A stretch of 64,000 bases of DNA, taken from NCBI RefSeq assembly GCF_016902445.1, contig NZ_JACSNX010000004.1:1-64000 (forward strand), written 5' to 3'. Position numbers and translations under genes: made by a program. Each line of letters opens with the position of its first letter. Position 1 is the first letter of the stretch. Positions 1-7,994 of this stretch are shown in pieces. A model generated the notes under the pieces. That model was not told the origin of the DNA. It searched no databases and saw nothing but the letters and a program-made list of their open reading frames with translations. The DNA comes from Oscillibacter valericigenes (lineage in GTDB: Bacteria; Bacillota; Clostridia; Oscillospirales; Oscillospiraceae).

Positions 1-292
1 CCGCCACGGAGACGGTGGTGCCCACCCGGGTGGCGATCTCGTTGGGCATGAACTCCTTCACGGCCACCCGGGCCTCCAGCTTGGTGTCCCAGGCCAGGTA
101 CGTGATGCCGAAGCCGCCCTGTCCCAGCACCCGGCCGATGATGTAGCGGCCGTTCAGCACGGTCCCGGCCCGCAGGGCCACCGGGAATTTCTTTTCATTT
201 TCAGCCAGGTCAAAGCCACAGTACGGGCAGGGGCCGTCTGTCTCGGGCTTTTCCTGAAAGCAGTTGTAGCAGAGATTTTTCCGTTCAGCCAT
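1..292 (-). CDS. Serine/threonine protein kinase with N-terminal zinc ribbon (partial)
   Basis: The gene runs off the left edge; only the first 97 codons are visible. Translating leftward from the ATG at 292 gives a short N-terminal zinc ribbon (CYNC near residue 8 and CPYCG near residue 26) followed by the start of a Hanks-type kinase domain. The glycine-rich loop GQGGFGITY and the ATP-binding lysine in AVKEF are both present. Kinases with this ribbon followed by a GQGGFGITY loop are common in Clostridia and phosphorylate Ser/Thr in the cytoplasm. The catalytic loop and any membrane anchor lie outside the window, so substrate and topology cannot be judged. Confidence 0.85.
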   Translation of the reverse strand, partial: MAERKNLCYNCFQEKPETDGPCPYCGFDLAENEKKFPVALRAGTVLNGRYIIGRVLGQGGFGITYLAWDTKLEARVAVKEFMPNEIATRVGTTVSVA

Positions 293-420
293 ATCGTCCC
301 TCCACATGAAACATCTGGTCGATAAGACCATCTTAGTTCCTTTCCGGGAGGAACTCAAGTATGCTGTCTGCATAGTATCCGGGCGGAGGCAAATGCCGTC
401 TCCGAATCGAAAATTATATC

Positions 421-449
421 TTGACATTGTGTCAAAACAGTGATATATT
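421..449 (+). promoter_or_regulatory. Sigma-A-type promoter of the flavoprotein/Fe-ADH operon
   Basis: TTGACA at 421-426 and TATATT at 444-449 are separated by 17 bases. The -35 hexamer lies inside a palindromic operator. The rest of 293-420 holds no gene; it contains only a short hairpin (AGTTCCT/AGGAACT at 335-355). Confidence 0.75.
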
Positions 450-527
450 GCAAATGCTGACACAGTGTCAAAACAAGAGCGGCCAGGGGCCGCAATGATT
501 TTCCTCTGTATTTGACATGGCGTCAAA
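421..527. promoter_or_regulatory. Three palindromic operators, probable TetR-family binding sites
   Basis: Three related palindromes lie in this leader: TTGACA-TTG-TGTCAA at 421-435 (on the -35), TGACA-CAG-TGTCA at 458-470 (at or just past the expected transcription start), and TTTGACA-TGG-CGTCAAA at 511-527. The same motif occurs once more at 2496-2512, on the -35 box of the TetR gene at 2591. The placement fits repression. That this TetR is the binder is inferred from the shared motif. Confidence 0.7.
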
Positions 528-573
528 ATCAAAGGCAGATACACCAAATCACTTTGAAAGGTCGGTAAACACT

Positions 574-1128
574 GTGAAGAAAAACATCGGTCCTGCGCTG
601 GCGCTATATCCCACGCCCGCTGTCGTGATTGGCGCAATGAACGGCGAAAAGCCCACCTGGACGCTGGCGGCTCATGTGGGCATCATCGGGCACGACAGGG
701 TCCTGGTCAGCCTGGCCGGCGCCCACTTCATCAACGAGTTCATCAAATCCGGCAAGAAGCTGTCCGTCAACATCGTGGACGAGGGCATGCTCCCGGAGGC
801 CGACTATGTGGGCTCCGTCAGCGGTGCGAAGGCGGACAAGTCGGCGGTATTTGAGTATGAGCCGGGTGAGGCCGGCGCGCCGATCATCCAGAAGGCTCCG
901 CTGACGATGGAGTGTTCCGTGGTTGATGTCTACAGCACCCCGGGCTTTGAGAGCTTTATCTGCACCATCGACAACACCTATGTGGAGGAGGAACATTTGA
1001 ACGAGGCCGGAAAGATCGATTACCACACCCTGAAGCCGGTACTGTTTGCGTTCCCCACCTATGAGTACCTGAAGACCGGAGAGGTCATCGGCAAGTGCCT
1101 GTCCTTCAAAAAAGATCCGCAGGCGTAA
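574..1128 (+). CDS. Flavin reductase-like FMN-binding split-barrel protein
   Basis: A protein of about 184 residues of the flavin reductase-like family, which binds FMN in a split beta-barrel and usually reduces flavin or serves as an electron-transfer flavoprotein. The opening KKNIGPALALYPTPAVVIGA and the later residues around VSLAGAHFINEFI are characteristic. I prefer the GTG at 574 because AAAGG at 557-561 lies upstream of it, whereas the in-frame ATG at 517 has no ribosome site and falls inside an operator. It is followed after 18 bases by an iron alcohol dehydrogenase, which suggests a shared redox job. The pair is probably controlled by the TetR at 2591. Confidence 0.8.
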   Translation: MKKNIGPALALYPTPAVVIGAMNGEKPTWTLAAHVGIIGHDRVLVSLAGAHFINEFIKSGKKLSVNIVDEGMLPEADYVGSVSGAKADKSAVFEYEPGEAGAPIIQKAPLTMECSVVDVYSTPGFESFICTIDNTYVEEEHLNEAGKIDYHTLKPVLFAFPTYEYLKTGEVIGKCLSFKKDPQA

Positions 1129-1146
1129 AGAAAGGAGAAGATTCAA

Positions 1147-2316
1147 GTGTTAGGCAATTTTTCTTACTGCAATCCGACCAAGCTGTATTTCGGCGATGAT
1201 TCGCTGCGCTTCCTTTCCGAAGAGCTACACAAGTACGGGCCGAATGTCGTGCTGATCTACGGCGGCGGCTCCATCAAGAAAAACGGCATCTATGAGGAAG
1301 TGACCAGGATCCTGCAGGAGAGCGGTAAGAATGTGGAAGAGATCGCCGGCGTCATGCCCAACTCCACCCTTGCCAAGCTGTATGAGGGCATCGAGATCGC
1401 CCGCAGTCACCATGCGGATCTGCTTCTGGCGGTGGGCGGCGGTTCTGTCTGCGACTATGCCAAGGCGGTATCCGTCTCGGTCAACTGTGAGGAAGACCCC
1501 TGGGAGAAATATTATCTGCGTTTTGAGGAACCCGCCTGTGAGACGCTGCCGGTGGGCTGCGTGCTGACCATGGTGGGGACCGGCTCTGAGATGAACGCCG
1601 GCGCCGTCATCACCAACCAGAAGACAAAGCAGAAGATCGGACATGTCTTTGCAGACGAGAGGATCATGCCCAAATTCGCCATCCTGAACCCCAGATACAC
1701 CCTGACGCTGCCGCGCTATCAGATGGTTTCCGGCATCTATGACATCTTCAACCACATCTGTGAGCAGTATTTCTCCGGCGAAGACGACAATGTGAGCGAC
1801 TATATCAGCGAGGGACTGATGCGGGCGGTCCTCCACGCCAGCCGGATCGCCAACAGAGATCCGCAGGACTATGAGGCCCGCAGCAACCTGATGTGGACGG
1901 CCACCTGGGCGTTGAATACGCTGGTGTCCCGCGGCAAGAGCACCGATTGGATGGTGCATATGATCGGTCAGTCAGTGGGGGCGTATACCAACGCCACCCA
2001 CGGCATGACGCTGGCAGCAGTGTCCCTGCCGTATTATCGGCATATTCTCCCCTACGGCCTGCAGAAGTTCAAGAGGTTCGCCGTCAATGTGTGGGATGTG
2101 GATCCCTGCGGTAAGACGGATGAGCAGGTGGCGGAGGAAGGGCTGAACGCCATGGAAGTGTGGATGCGTGAGCTGGGATTGGTCATGAAGATCTCCGAGC
2201 TGGGCGCGACGGAAGATATGCTGGAGGGCATCGCCGACGGTACCATCATCCTGTCAGGCGGCTACAAGGCGCTGGAACACAGCGAGATCGCTGAGATCCT
2301 GAAGGAGAGCATGTGA
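1147..2316 (+). CDS. Iron-containing alcohol dehydrogenase (butanol dehydrogenase/YqhD type)
   Basis: A 389-residue group III alcohol dehydrogenase that would interconvert an aldehyde and an alcohol with NAD(P)H in the cytoplasm. GGGS near residue 38 and GGGSVCDYAK near residue 97 are the cofactor signatures. The four expected metal ligands are visible: D199 and H203 in YDIFNH, H271 in VHMIG, and H285 in NATHG. Q275 stands where most relatives carry a second conserved histidine. The start is GTG with AAGGAG nine bases upstream. It shares an operon with the upstream flavin-binding protein. The substrate cannot be read from sequence. Confidence 0.88.
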   Translation: MLGNFSYCNPTKLYFGDDSLRFLSEELHKYGPNVVLIYGGGSIKKNGIYEEVTRILQESGKNVEEIAGVMPNSTLAKLYEGIEIARSHHADLLLAVGGGSVCDYAKAVSVSVNCEEDPWEKYYLRFEEPACETLPVGCVLTMVGTGSEMNAGAVITNQKTKQKIGHVFADERIMPKFAILNPRYTLTLPRYQMVSGIYDIFNHICEQYFSGEDDNVSDYISEGLMRAVLHASRIANRDPQDYEARSNLMWTATWALNTLVSRGKSTDWMVHMIGQSVGAYTNATHGMTLAAVSLPYYRHILPYGLQKFKRFAVNVWDVDPCGKTDEQVAEEGLNAMEVWMRELGLVMKISELGATEDMLEGIADGTIILSGGYKALEHSEIAEILKESM

Positions 2317-2390
2317 CAGCGGGAAAGCCGTTTCAGCATCCGGCCCCCTTCTTTCCGGTCGGGGGATCGCACAGATGAAGAAAGACAGAT

Positions 2391-2439
2391 CCGCCCGGAT
2401 GGGCTGCCTGCGCAGCCCATCCGGGCGGACCTCTTTTTT
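2391..2439 (+). terminator. Intrinsic terminator after the Fe-ADH gene
   Basis: A perfect 17-bp stem (2391-2407 with 2412-2428) closed by a CTGC loop is followed by ACCTCTTTTTT. It ends the upstream operon before the TetR promoter. Confidence 0.85.
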
Positions 2440-2495
2440 GCGGGGCAGAGGCGTATCTGCCGGCGGTCCCGGCGGTCGGGCGGCATCCACAGCCG

Positions 2496-2525
2496 TTTGA
2501 CGCAGTGTCAAAAGCGGGATATAAT
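2496..2525 (+). promoter_or_regulatory. TetR promoter with overlapping operator
   Basis: TTGACG at 2497-2502 and a perfect TATAAT at 2520-2525 are spaced by 17 bases. The palindrome TTTGACG-CAG-TGTCAAA (2496-2512) covers the -35 box and matches the three sites at 421-527, pointing to autoregulation. Confidence 0.8.
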
Positions 2526-2590
2526 GACATCAGCGCCGGAGCGCAGCATGTGCGCTGCGCGGCGAATAAGAGGGAGAGGAAGTGCCAGCC

Positions 2591-3265
2591 ATGCCGAAGG
2601 GATCTGAGGAGCTGACCCAGGCCAGAAAGGCCGAGATCATCAGCGCCTGCGCCGAGCTGTATGAGACCATGAATTTCAAGGATGTGACGCTCAAGGACAT
2701 CGGGGCGAAGACCTCGTTCACCCGCACCCTGATCTACTATTATTTCCACACAAAAGAGGAGATTTTCCTGGCCCTGCTGCAGAGGGAGTATGAGGCCTGG
2801 ATCGAGGACCTGCACGAGATCCGAATGAGCTGCCGCCGGATGACGGTCAGCCAGTTCGCAGATGCGCTGGCCCGTTCCCTGGAGCGGCGCAGCCGGCTTC
2901 TGAAGCTCATGTCCATGAATCACTATGATATGGAGGCAAACAGCCGGATGGAAAATCTCGTGGCCTTCAAGGTCGCCTATGGGAACTCCATCCGGGCGGT
3001 CACCCGCTGCCTGGAGCAGTTTTTCCCGCAGATGACCGCTGCTGACGTTCAGGGGTTCATCTACGCGTTCTTCCCGTTCATGTTTGGGATCTACCCCTAT
3101 ACCGTGGTCACGGAGGAACAGAAGGAGGCCCTGCGGCAGTCCCATACCGACTATGTGCTCCTGTCGATCTATGAGATCACAAGAGACATGGCGGTCAAGC
3201 TGCTGCAGGGCCTGGAAGGACGCGCTCCGGGAGCCGGGGGACAGGGCTGCGCTGCGGAGCCCTAA
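2591..3265 (+). CDS. TetR/AcrR family transcriptional regulator
   Basis: A 224-residue regulator with an N-terminal TetR helix-turn-helix (residues about 12-58, with DVTLKDIGAKTSFTRTLIYYYF as the DNA-reading segment) and a C-terminal ligand-binding helical domain without a clear specific signature. The ATG at 2591 sits ten bases after GAGAGGA; the in-frame GTG at 2582 is too close to it. A palindrome on its own -35 box, repeated at the promoter of the flavoprotein/alcohol-dehydrogenase pair, makes it the likely repressor of both transcripts. Its 3' end overlaps the convergent flippase gene by four bases. Confidence 0.88.
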   Translation: MPKGSEELTQARKAEIISACAELYETMNFKDVTLKDIGAKTSFTRTLIYYYFHTKEEIFLALLQREYEAWIEDLHEIRMSCRRMTVSQFADALARSLERRSRLLKLMSMNHYDMEANSRMENLVAFKVAYGNSIRAVTRCLEQFFPQMTAADVQGFIYAFFPFMFGIYPYTVVTEEQKEALRQSHTDYVLLSIYEITRDMAVKLLQGLEGRAPGAGGQGCAAEP

Positions 3266-4644
3266 AGACCGCTTTTTACCGCGCGGAGAAGTGCCTTGAG
3301 ATGGATCGCGCAGATGCCCAGGAGGCAGATGGCGGACCAGAGGGGCCAGAAGGGGACATCCCTCTCCATCATCACGCACTGTGCGGCCAGAAGAAGAGCA
3401 CTCACCGCGAGCTGAGGAAAACTCCAGTGGAGGCGGAGCAGGGAGCGGGTATGGACCGCCCGCACGGCAAAGATCAGGATATAGCTGAGCAGCGTGGAGA
3501 CCGCTGCTCCCATGGAGCCCCAGTACCGGATCAGAGAGAAGTTTCCGACGAGATTACACGCCGCGCCCAGCATGGTGGTGGCAAATGTGGCGGTGCTGCG
3601 CTGCTCCGCCATATAGATGGAGGACAGGAAGGAGCCGAGACAGGCGAAGGTCGTGGCCAGCGTGAGCACCGGCACATACCGCCATGCCGCATAGTAGCCC
3701 GGCGCGGCCAGCAGGCGGGTGGAGATCTGCGCGGTGAGGATGACGCCGGAGGCCGCTGCAAACGCAACTGCCGTATAGACAGAGTACACGTTGGAGAAGA
3801 ACCGCTCCTTTTCCGCCGGTGTCCGCTCAGCCACTGCGGAGATCTGCCATGCGGAGGTGAAGATATTGGCAACGGTCATGAGGATGCTGGGGACCTTGTT
3901 GGCCACTGCGTAGATACCGGTGGCGGCACTTCCGATCAGCAGGGCGATCAGATATCGGTCGGAGATGTTGATGATCCAGCTGCAGAGGGTGCTGGGGACC
4001 AGCGGCGCACTGTACCGGAGCATCCGGATGGTGTCCCGCCGGGAGAGGGAGGACAGGCGGAAGAACCGCCACAGACCCGCCCGCACAAAGACGAACACGG
4101 TGGTGATCCCGTCGGCCAGCACATTGGCCAGCACGTAGCCGGTGACGCCCATGGGGAATACCGCCAGCAGCAGGATGTTGAACAGGATGGTCAAGGCCGT
4201 GCGCAGGATGCCGTCCAGGGCAAAGAGGCGGACATGGCCGATGGAGCGCGCGAACTGGTTGCAGACAGAGTGCACGTTTGCCACCAGGACATAGAGCAGG
4301 ATCAGCCACACATATCCGGAGAGAAACGCCACTCTGTCCAGCAGGGGAGAGAGCAGGAGCAAAACGACAAAGCCGGCCGATGCTGTCAGCAGGCCGGTGG
4401 TAAAGACGCTGTTTTTGTCTGTGCTGCGCTCCAGACCATACCGGATCACACCGTTGGCGATCCCCACAGAGGCGATGGGGATGATCAAATTGCCGGTCTG
4501 CAGCAGCAGATCCGTCACGCCGTATTCCGCGCTGGAGAGGATGCGGGTGTAGAAAGGCGTCAGCAGGAAGGTGAGAAACCGGGCACCGAATGTGCTGATG
4601 CCGAACAGCACTGTATTTGCCATCAAGCTTTTGTAGGGATTCAA
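3262..4644 (-). CDS. Oligosaccharide flippase family protein (MOP/Wzx-like)
   Basis: A 460-residue polytopic membrane protein of the polysaccharide-exporter branch of the MOP superfamily, which flips lipid-linked sugars across the membrane. The N-terminal stretch NTVLFGISTFGARFLTFLL, followed by PFYTRILSSAEYG, is the classic family opening, and about 12-14 hydrophobic segments follow. I place the start at the TTG at 4644 because GGGAGG lies nine bases before it; a longer reading from TTG 4683 adds 13 residues with no ribosome site. It ends in TAG, showing that amber is a normal stop here. No other polysaccharide genes are adjacent. Confidence 0.83.
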   Translation of the reverse strand: MNPYKSLMANTVLFGISTFGARFLTFLLTPFYTRILSSAEYGVTDLLLQTGNLIIPIASVGIANGVIRYGLERSTDKNSVFTTGLLTASAGFVVLLLLSPLLDRVAFLSGYVWLILLYVLVANVHSVCNQFARSIGHVRLFALDGILRTALTILFNILLLAVFPMGVTGYVLANVLADGITTVFVFVRAGLWRFFRLSSLSRRDTIRMLRYSAPLVPSTLCSWIINISDRYLIALLIGSAATGIYAVANKVPSILMTVANIFTSAWQISAVAERTPAEKERFFSNVYSVYTAVAFAAASGVILTAQISTRLLAAPGYYAAWRYVPVLTLATTFACLGSFLSSIYMAEQRSTATFATTMLGAACNLVGNFSLIRYWGSMGAAVSTLLSYILIFAVRAVHTRSLLRLHWSFPQLAVSALLLAAQCVMMERDVPFWPLWSAICLLGICAIHLKALLRAVKSGL

Positions 4645-4942
4645 AGGACTCGGCCTCCCAGCCAGAGGATCGTGCGGGAGCAAGAGAGGGGATCCCCCGC
4701 GTCACACTTGATTTTACGGCGGATCTTTAAACGGAGTATAAACCGGAGATAAACAATTCCGGCCGCGGCACGGGGACAGACCCTCCGAAGATCCCGGAAA
4801 CAGCGCCGGGGCCCTGCCGAAGCACGCCTGGCCGCCATCCCGATGATTTCTTGTTATAGCATCGGGCGGATGTGCTGTCAACGTTTTTCCGCCGCCCTCC
4901 GCAAAAGCAGAGGGCGCCTGGATCGGCCGGACCTGCAGGGAA
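4645..4942. other. Intergenic region between flippase and histidine kinase
   Basis: No gene is recognisable. An imperfect GC hairpin lies at 4893-4916. Reading upstream from the kinase, the frame stays open but shows no start codon and no membrane segment, so the missing kinase N-terminus is not here. Confidence 0.5.
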
Positions 4943-6217
4943 GTGCTCCAGGAGGCCCCGGCGGACAGCGGCAGCCGGGAGATCCGGCAGATCGTTTCGC
5001 TGCTGGACGGCAGCGCTATGCGGCTGGTGCTGACGGAGGACGGCAGGCCTGTCTACACCTTCGGCACAGAGCAGGCGGATGACGCCCGGCTGCTGCAGAG
5101 CGCGGAAAGCCTGGACTGCGATCCCGTGCAGGTCAGCACCGGGAGCCGTGGGATCTATCTGACCCGCCTGACGTATCAGGGGCGCACCATGCAGCTGGCT
5201 TTGTTCGGCACGCCTGGGGAGCACACCGGCGAAGCGGTCAAGGCGGCGGTCGCACTGTCGGCTCTGCTGATCCTGCTGGCCATCGTGCTCTCCATTTTGG
5301 CGACGAACCGCTTTCTCACCCGCTTTGTGCTCCGCAGGGTGGAGGAGCCGCTGGATCTGCTGGCTGCCGGCGTCCGCCGCATCGGGGAGGGCGATCTGGA
5401 CTTCCGGATCGCCTATGCCGGGAAGGACGAGTTTGCGCCGGTGTGCGGCGCGTTTAACGAAATGGCCGCCCGGCTGAAGGAATCGGTGGAGCGCACCCGC
5501 CGGGACGAGGAGAGCCGGAAGGAGCTGCTGGCGGGCATCTCCCACGACCTGCGCACCCCTCTGACCTCCATCCGGGCCTATGTGGAGGGCCTGCTGGACG
5601 GAGTGGCCCAGACCGAGGAGAGCAAGCAGCGGTACCTGCGCACCATCCGCACCAAGGCGGAGGACATCGACCGGCTGGTGTCTCAGCTCTTTCTCTACTC
5701 CAAGCTGGACCTGGAGGGGGTCCCCATGGAGATGCGCCCCATCCGCCTGGACGAGTTTGTCGCCGGCTTTGTGGAGGAGGCCGCCCTGGACAGCCGGACA
5801 CGCGGGCTGGAGATCACGGCGGAGCAGCTGACTCCGGTGACCGTCTCCGCCGACCCTGAACAGCTGCGCCGGGTACTCTCCAACATTCTGGAAAACAGCA
5901 TCAAATATAAGGCCAAGGAGACGGGACGCCTCCGGATCACGCTGGAGGAGAGTGGCCGCCTGACCCTGGCCGATGATGGCCCGGGAGTGCCGGAGGAGGC
6001 CCTGCCTAAGCTGTTCGACGTCTTTTACCGCAGCGACCCGGCCCGTAGAGACCCCGCCGGCGGCAGCGGCCTGGGATTGGCCATCGCCGCCAAGGCGGTG
6101 CAGGGCATGGGCGGGACCATCCGTGCGTTCAATGTCCCCGGCGGGGGGCTGGCCATAGAGATCACACTGCCGAAGGAGGAACATGGAGATGCAGAAGATC
6201 CTGATCATCGAGGATGA
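4943..6217 (+). CDS. Sensor histidine kinase, N-terminally truncated
   Basis: The protein reads as sensor ectodomain, one transmembrane helix (about residues 95-118), HAMP linker, HisKA dimerisation domain with the phosphoacceptor H in AGISHDLRTPL, and HATPase_c with NILENSIKYKA, DDGPGVP and GSGLGLAIA. The usual first transmembrane helix, expected before the ectodomain, is absent; the apparent GTG start at 4943 falls in the ectodomain and has no good ribosome site. The frame overlaps the response regulator gene by about 30 bases, and the kinase precedes the regulator, the reverse of the usual order. It may be a damaged gene or a cytosolic-start variant; signalling ability is uncertain. Confidence 0.7.
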   Translation: MLQEAPADSGSREIRQIVSLLDGSAMRLVLTEDGRPVYTFGTEQADDARLLQSAESLDCDPVQVSTGSRGIYLTRLTYQGRTMQLALFGTPGEHTGEAVKAAVALSALLILLAIVLSILATNRFLTRFVLRRVEEPLDLLAAGVRRIGEGDLDFRIAYAGKDEFAPVCGAFNEMAARLKESVERTRRDEESRKELLAGISHDLRTPLTSIRAYVEGLLDGVAQTEESKQRYLRTIRTKAEDIDRLVSQLFLYSKLDLEGVPMEMRPIRLDEFVAGFVEEAALDSRTRGLEITAEQLTPVTVSADPEQLRRVLSNILENSIKYKAKETGRLRITLEESGRLTLADDGPGVPEEALPKLFDVFYRSDPARRDPAGGSGLGLAIAAKAVQGMGGTIRAFNVPGGGLAIEITLPKEEHGDAEDPDHRG

Positions 6218-6881
6218 CAGGGACATCGCCACCATCGAACGGGATTATCTGGAACTGAACGATTACCAGGTGGAGATCGCTGCGGACGGGCTTGCGGGAC
6301 TGGAGCGGGGGCTTCACGGGGACTTTGACCTGATCCTGCTGGACCTGATGCTGCCGGGTATGGACGGCTACTCTGTCTGCCGCCGTCTGCGGGAGGAGAC
6401 CGACATTCCCATCCTCATGGTGACCGCCCGGCGGGAGGACATTGACAAGATCCGGGGCCTGGGTCTGGGGGCGGACGACTACATTGAAAAGCCCTTTTCC
6501 CCCAGTGTCCTGGTGGCCCGGGTCCGCGCCTACCTGGCCCGGTACCAGCGCCTGACCGGCGGGCAGCAGAGGGCGAAGCCGGAGCTTCAGGTGGGCGGCG
6601 TGCGCCTGAACACGGAGACCCGGCGGGTCTTTGTGGACGGGCGGGAGGTGGAACTGAAAAACCGGGAATATGAGCTGCTCTGCTTTCTGATGCTCCATCT
6701 GGACATGGTGTTCAGCCGGGAGGAGCTGTACGAAAGGATCTGGGGGCTGGAGGCCATGGGGGACAACGCCACTGTGGCGGTCCATATCAACCGCATCCGG
6801 GAGAAGATCGAGCAGGACCCCGGCCACCCACGGTATATCCAGACAGTCTGGGGCGCGGGGTATCGCTTCCGGGGACAGTAA
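6189..6881 (+). CDS. Response regulator, OmpR/PhoB family
   Basis: A 230-residue two-component regulator: receiver domain with the acidic pair in IIEDD, phosphoacceptor aspartate in LILLDLMLPG, the T in MVTA and the K in IEKPF; then a winged-helix DNA-binding domain ending GAGYRFRG. The ATG at 6189 lies eight bases after AAGGAGGA, better than the ATG at 6183, which is only two bases away. It partners the kinase it overlaps and is followed 21 bases on by a DMT permease, which may be its target or simply cotranscribed. Confidence 0.9.
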   Translation: MQKILIIEDDRDIATIERDYLELNDYQVEIAADGLAGLERGLHGDFDLILLDLMLPGMDGYSVCRRLREETDIPILMVTARREDIDKIRGLGLGADDYIEKPFSPSVLVARVRAYLARYQRLTGGQQRAKPELQVGGVRLNTETRRVFVDGREVELKNREYELLCFLMLHLDMVFSREELYERIWGLEAMGDNATVAVHINRIREKIEQDPGHPRYIQTVWGAGYRFRGQ

Positions 6882-6902
6882 TGGGAAAGAGGGGAGAGGA
6901 AG

Positions 6903-7766
6903 ATGTGGCTGCTGTTTGCGGCTGGATCGGCATTTTTCGCAGGTGTGACGGACATTCTGGCCAAGTGCGGCATCCGAAGGACGGACTCCACGGTGGCCAC
7001 CGCGATCCGAACCATCGTCGTTCTGATCTTTGCATGGATCATGGTATTTTTGGTGGGGTCCCAGGAGCAGATTCAAACCATAGACCGGACGACGCTCTTG
7101 TTTCTGATCCTGTCCGGGCTGGCCACCGGCGCTTCTTGGCTGTGCTATTTTAGGGCGCTTCAAATCGGCGACATCAACAAGGTGGTGCCCATCGACAAAT
7201 CCAGCACCGTGCTCACCATCCTGCTGGCCTTCCTCCTGCTGGGAGAGCCCATCGGCCTGTTCCAGGGGATCGGAGTGGTGCTGATCGGCGCGGGCACCTT
7301 CCTGATGATCGAGAAGAGGCAGCAGAAAGGCCCACGCGGGGGCTCTGGGAAGGGCTGGATGCTCTGCGCTTTTGGCTCCGCTATGTTTGCCAGCCTCACC
7401 GCCATTCTGGGCAAGGTGGGTATCCAGGGGGTGGAGTCCAATCTGGGGGCCGCCATCCGCACCGGGGTGGTGCTGGTCATGGCCTGGGTCATGGTGCTGG
7501 TGACCGGCAAGGCCAAAGCGGTGCGGCAGGTGCCACGGCGCGAGTTGATCTTCATCTGCCTGTCCGGTATCGCCACCGGCGCCTCCTGGCTGTGTTACTA
7601 CCATGCCCTTCAGGACGGCCCCGCCAGCGTGGTGGCCCCCATCGACAAGCTGAGCATTCTGGTCACGGTGGCCTTCTCCTACCTGGTGTTCCATGAGCGG
7701 CTGACCCGCCGCTCCGGTCTGGGACTGGCCCTGATCGTGGCCGGGACGCTGGCCATGCTGATATGA
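6903..7766 (+). CDS. EamA/DMT-superfamily transporter
   Basis: A 287-residue inner-membrane permease with about ten transmembrane helices arranged as two EamA repeats. The duplication is visible as LSGLATGASWLCYFRAL in the first half and LSGIATGASWLCYYHAL in the second, each followed by a PIDK motif. Such proteins export amino acids or other small metabolites; the substrate cannot be told. It directly follows the two-component genes and ends at a strong terminator, so it probably belongs to their operon. Confidence 0.87.
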   Translation: MWLLFAAGSAFFAGVTDILAKCGIRRTDSTVATAIRTIVVLIFAWIMVFLVGSQEQIQTIDRTTLLFLILSGLATGASWLCYFRALQIGDINKVVPIDKSSTVLTILLAFLLLGEPIGLFQGIGVVLIGAGTFLMIEKRQQKGPRGGSGKGWMLCAFGSAMFASLTAILGKVGIQGVESNLGAAIRTGVVLVMAWVMVLVTGKAKAVRQVPRRELIFICLSGIATGASWLCYYHALQDGPASVVAPIDKLSILVTVAFSYLVFHERLTRRSGLGLALIVAGTLAMLI

Positions 7767-7772
7767 CAAGGC

Positions 7773-7804
7773 AAGCGGCGGGGCTGGGCCCGCCGCTTTT
7801 GTCT
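7773..7804 (+). terminator. Intrinsic terminator after the DMT transporter
   Basis: A 10-bp stem (AAGCGGCGGG with CCCGCCGCTT) with a six-base loop is followed by a short T-rich tail. Confidence 0.8.
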
Positions 7805-7895
7805 CAATTCATTCATAAAGATGCCTCCTTGGTCTGAAGATGGAATTTGTCGGCAATTTGCCCCGCCTTTAAATATGATGACAATATACCCCAGG

Positions 7896-7949
7896 AAAAT
7901 GAGAAAACCATGAGGATCCAATGAGGTTTTTTCACCGGATTCTCATTTT
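7896..7949 (+). promoter_or_regulatory. Direct-repeat array upstream of a response regulator gene
   Basis: ATGAG occurs at 7899, 7910 and 7921, exactly 11 bases apart, the helical-turn spacing used by OmpR/PhoB proteins that bind as tandem monomers. The block is framed by a perfect 10-bp inverted repeat, AAAATGAGAA (7896-7905) and TTCTCATTTT (7940-7949). It sits 46 bases before the start of the response regulator at 7995, suggesting autoregulation. Confidence 0.55.
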
Positions 7950-7994
7950 TCTCCGTTAAGATAGAGCGCATATCAATCAAGGAGGTGAACGCGT

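Noticed and set aside
1951-2001. Loss of a metal ligand in the Fe-ADH
   Set aside because: The His that becomes Gln is the second conserved one, not a ligand; the ligand pair 14 residues apart (H271 and H285) is intact.
3301-4752. Plus-strand 480-codon frame opposite the flippase
   Set aside because: It is antisense to a clear membrane transporter and has shadow-frame composition rich in Gly, Gln, Asp and His.
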